In this document: in pieces, positions 8,439 to 10,054 of the stretch
Numbering within the stretch: position 1 is the first letter of the stretch
Layout of the letters: the number at the start of each line of letters is the position of its first letter
Source of the DNA: an uncultured Pirellula sp.
GTDB lineage: Bacteria; Planctomycetota; Planctomycetia; Pirellulales; Pirellulaceae
NCBI GenBank assembly: GCA_903892365.1
Contig: CAITIF010000741.1
Location: 1 to 10,054 of the forward strand
Length of the DNA stretch: 10,054 nt
Reading direction: 5' to 3'
The notes under the pieces: model-generated
Told to the model about the DNA's origin: nothing
Databases searched by the model: none
The model's input: the letters and a program-made list of their open reading frames with translations, nothing else
Translations under genes and position numbers: made by a program

Positions 8439-9452
8439 TTAGTGAACCTCGGTCAGCAGCCGGTCGATGCAGTCTTCCACGGTAATTCCTTCGGCCTCCG
8501 CTTTGTACCCCAGAAGCAGCCTATGCCGAAGCACGGGATGAACGAGCGCACGAATATCTTCCATCGTGACATGAGACTGGCCGTTGAGCAACGCGCGTGC
8601 TTTGGCTCCCAACACCAGCATTTGGGCGGCTCGTAACCCAGCTCCCCAATTCAACCATTGATTGACGAAGGAAGCAGCCTCGGGGCGTCCCGGTCGAGTG
8701 GCAGCAACCAATCGGACTGCATAGCCGGCGACCTCTGACGCGATTGGCATGCGCCGGACCATTTCATGGAATCGCAAAACGTCTTCGCCGGAAAACAAGG
8801 GCTGGATCGGTTCCGGCTTCTTGCTGGTTGTATCCAGCACGACCTGAAGCTCGTCTTGAAAGGGTAAGTAATCAATCATCACATTGAACATAAACCGGTC
8901 CAGTTGGGCTTCCGGAAGCGGATAGGTTCCTTCCATCTCGATGGGATTCTGCGTAGCCAACACAAAGAACGGTTCTGGCAATCCATAGCGTTTCCCTGCT
9001 GCGGTGACTTGATGTTCCTGCATCGCCTCCAACAAGGCTGCTTGCGTCTTCGGTGGCGTCCGGTTGATCTCATCAGCAAGGATGACATTCGCAAACACAG
9101 GGCCTTTCACGAACTGAAGCACCCGGCGTCCATCGACTTCATCCAAGATCTCCGTTCCCGTAATGTCTGCGGGCATCAAGTCGGGAGTAAATTGAATTCG
9201 CCGAAACTCAAGATGAAATACTTGTGCAACGCTTCGAACCAAAAGAGTCTTCGCAAGCCCAGGGGCACCTGTGATCAAACAATGCGACCCCGAAAACAAG
9301 CAAATGAGCAATTGTTCAATCACTGCCTTTTGGCCCACAATCGTTTTCGAGAGCTCTTGATCGATACGAGCTCGTCCTTCGCGTATTTGTTGCACTAACG
9401 CAGCCTGCTCTTCGAATGAAATCGTATCGTGACTCAAGGTGTCGTGACTCAA
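8439..9452 (-). CDS. MoxR-type AAA+ ATPase
   Basis: This is a MoxR-family AAA+ ATPase of up to 337 residues. Visible motifs are the lead-in IVGQKAVIEQLL (38-49), Walker A GAPGLAKT (62-69), Walker B VILADEIN (123-130), the sensor 1 region VLATQNPIEMEGTYPLPEAQ (164-183), the arginine finger in LDRF (184-187) and a sensor 2 arginine in WGAGLRAAQ (269-277). All key ATPase residues are present. MoxR proteins form rings that use ATP to remodel partner VWA proteins, matching the DUF58 and BatA genes behind it. The start is uncertain. An in-frame TAG lies just upstream and no ATG exists before the conserved region, so the start should be TTG at 9452, TTG at 9437 or GTG at 9395. TTG at 9452 has AGGA 10 bases upstream; GTG at 9395 would give a more usual 318 residues. 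The two TTGs arise from a 15-base tandem duplication that makes an SHDT-SHDT sequence. Confidence 0.95.
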   Translation of the reverse strand: MSHDTLSHDTISFEEQAALVQQIREGRARIDQELSKTIVGQKAVIEQLLICLFSGSHCLITGAPGLAKTLLVRSVAQVFHLEFRRIQFTPDLMPADITGTEILDEVDGRRVLQFVKGPVFANVILADEINRTPPKTQAALLEAMQEHQVTAAGKRYGLPEPFFVLATQNPIEMEGTYPLPEAQLDRFMFNVMIDYLPFQDELQVVLDTTSKKPEPIQPLFSGEDVLRFHEMVRRMPIASEVAGYAVRLVAATRPGRPEAASFVNQWLNWGAGLRAAQMLVLGAKARALLNGQSHVTMEDIRALVHPVLRHRLLLGYKAEAEGITVEDCIDRLLTEVH

Positions 9453-9455
9453 GGT
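9426..9455. repeat. 15-base tandem duplication at MoxR start
   Basis: Two adjacent 15-base units, identical except for one base (atcgtgactcaaggt then gtcgtgactcaaggt on the plus strand), cover the first codons of MoxR. In the reading frame they duplicate Leu/Met-Ser-His-Asp-Thr and so give two in-frame TTG codons 15 bases apart. The duplication keeps the frame. Confidence 0.9.
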
Positions 9456-9537
9456 AGTAAAATCCTAGAAGGTTCGATGTGAAAAAGTTCTGTGGAGCAA
9501 GGTTCGGATGTTAGTCGTGACACGCGGCAAATGAACT
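9453..9537 (-). promoter_or_regulatory. Gap between DUF4159 and MoxR with imperfect direct repeat
   Basis: This is the only intergenic gap of note in the window. On the minus strand it contains ACATCCGAACCTT (9511-9499) and ACATCGAACCTT (9480-9469), which differ by one inserted base and lie 30 bases apart. The second copy sits just before a candidate ribosome site (AGGA) for MoxR. I see no convincing -35/-10 pair and no hairpin followed by a T run, so there is no evidence for a terminator. The repeat could be a binding site for a regulator or mere chance. Confidence 0.3.
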
Positions 9538-10054
9538 TCAATGCGTCATGGCGTAGGTAACGATATTGATTCCTAAAGGATAAGCCTTTTTGATGGAAAA
9601 CTCCTCGAAGTACCAGCGGTCTTCGCCCTCACGTTCCCAACCGTCTCCCAGATCCGTGTTGTGACAGATGAAGACCATGATTCGATTCGCGTCGTCGCGA
9701 ATGGCACGATAATGGGGAACGCTCGTATCGGAATCATACCGGGGCTCCCAGGTTACACCTGAATCGCGGCCTCTCCATGCGGAGTCGATGGAAGGCAACT
9801 GAGGTTTTTCTTTCAAATCGTAAACGCAGTGAAAAATTTCGTGCTCCAATGGCACTTCTTCAGGTTCACGATCCGGGAACACACGCTTGATCTCACGGTA
9901 GAAGTTGTCGTATTCCGTATCACCCCAAAAATCGTCCACCATCAAGAACCCTCCATTGAGCAAATACTTTCGAAGCGCTTGCACCTCTTCATATCGGAAC
10001 ATCAACGCCCCAGGTTCAATGATGTAGATAAAGGGGTAATCAAACAACTCGGGA
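9538..10054 (-). CDS. DUF4159 family protein (N-terminus cut by window edge)
   Basis: The frame is open to the right edge, giving the last 171 residues of a protein whose N-terminus is outside the window. The first in-window candidate start is a TTG in the middle of conserved sequence, so it should not be read as the true start. DUF4159 features are YPFIYIIEPGA, then LRKYLLNGGFLMVDDFWGD, IKRVFPDREPEEVPLEHEIF and the C-terminal NTDLGDGWE and YPLGINIVTYAMTH. This family has a GATase-like fold in which the GG-strand motif LNGGFLMVDD carries aspartates and no cysteine, so enzyme activity of that kind is unlikely. The full-length protein would normally have a further N-terminal region, often with a signal peptide (family knowledge). 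It lies 85 bases upstream of MoxR on the same strand, so it is probably the preceding gene of the same operon. Its function is unknown. Confidence 0.93.
   Translation of the reverse strand, partial: PELFDYPFIYIIEPGALMFRYEEVQALRKYLLNGGFLMVDDFWGDTEYDNFYREIKRVFPDREPEEVPLEHEIFHCVYDLKEKPQLPSIDSAWRGRDSGVTWEPRYDSDTSVPHYRAIRDDANRIMVFICHNTDLGDGWEREGEDRWYFEEFSIKKAYPLGINIVTYAMTH

Noticed and set aside
9453..9537. Terminator between DUF4159 and MoxR
   Set aside because: No stem-loop followed by a T run is visible.
1..10054. Defence island or mobile element
   Set aside because: There are no integrase, transposase, terminal repeats or shifts in composition; the genes read as a resident chromosomal operon.

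Overview
This window is one continuous minus-strand gene cluster with essentially no empty space. It encodes six proteins, the first and last cut by the window edges. Transcription runs from right to left: a DUF4159 protein (partial, right edge), a MoxR-type AAA+ ATPase, a DUF58 protein, a BatA-like membrane protein with a von Willebrand factor A (VWA) domain, a very long glutamine/glutamate-rich coiled-coil membrane protein resembling DUF4175, and a membrane VWA protein with a glutamine-amidotransferase-like (GATase-like) domain (partial, left edge). The protein styles, the gene order and the roughly even base composition suggest a planctomycete, probably of the Pirellulaceae (Rhodopirellula-like). 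That is recognition from memory, not a search result.

Layout: 9538-10054 DUF4159; 9453-9537 an 85-base gap holding an imperfect direct repeat; 8439-9452 MoxR, with an apparent TTG start inside a 15-base tandem duplication; 7456-8436 DUF58; 5306-7459 BatA-like VWA protein; 1875-5309 coiled-coil protein; 1-1878 VWA/GATase-like protein. The MoxR stop lies 2 bases before the DUF58 ATG. The next three junctions are all 4-base ATGA overlaps, so the last four genes are very probably translated as a coupled set.

How the genes may work together: MoxR ATPases are known partners of VWA proteins and are thought to act as chaperone-like remodelers of them. MoxR and DUF58 look cytosolic. The three downstream proteins carry membrane segments and large extracytoplasmic or soluble regions. 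A reasonable inference is that MoxR energy and DUF58 binding control an envelope complex built from two membrane VWA proteins and the coiled-coil protein. The cellular role is not known from the sequence. A less obvious theme is that three of the six proteins contain a GATase-like strand-helix-Gly-Gly-strand element with no cysteine at the expected nucleophile position. I saw no RNA genes, mobile elements, CRISPR arrays or clear terminators.
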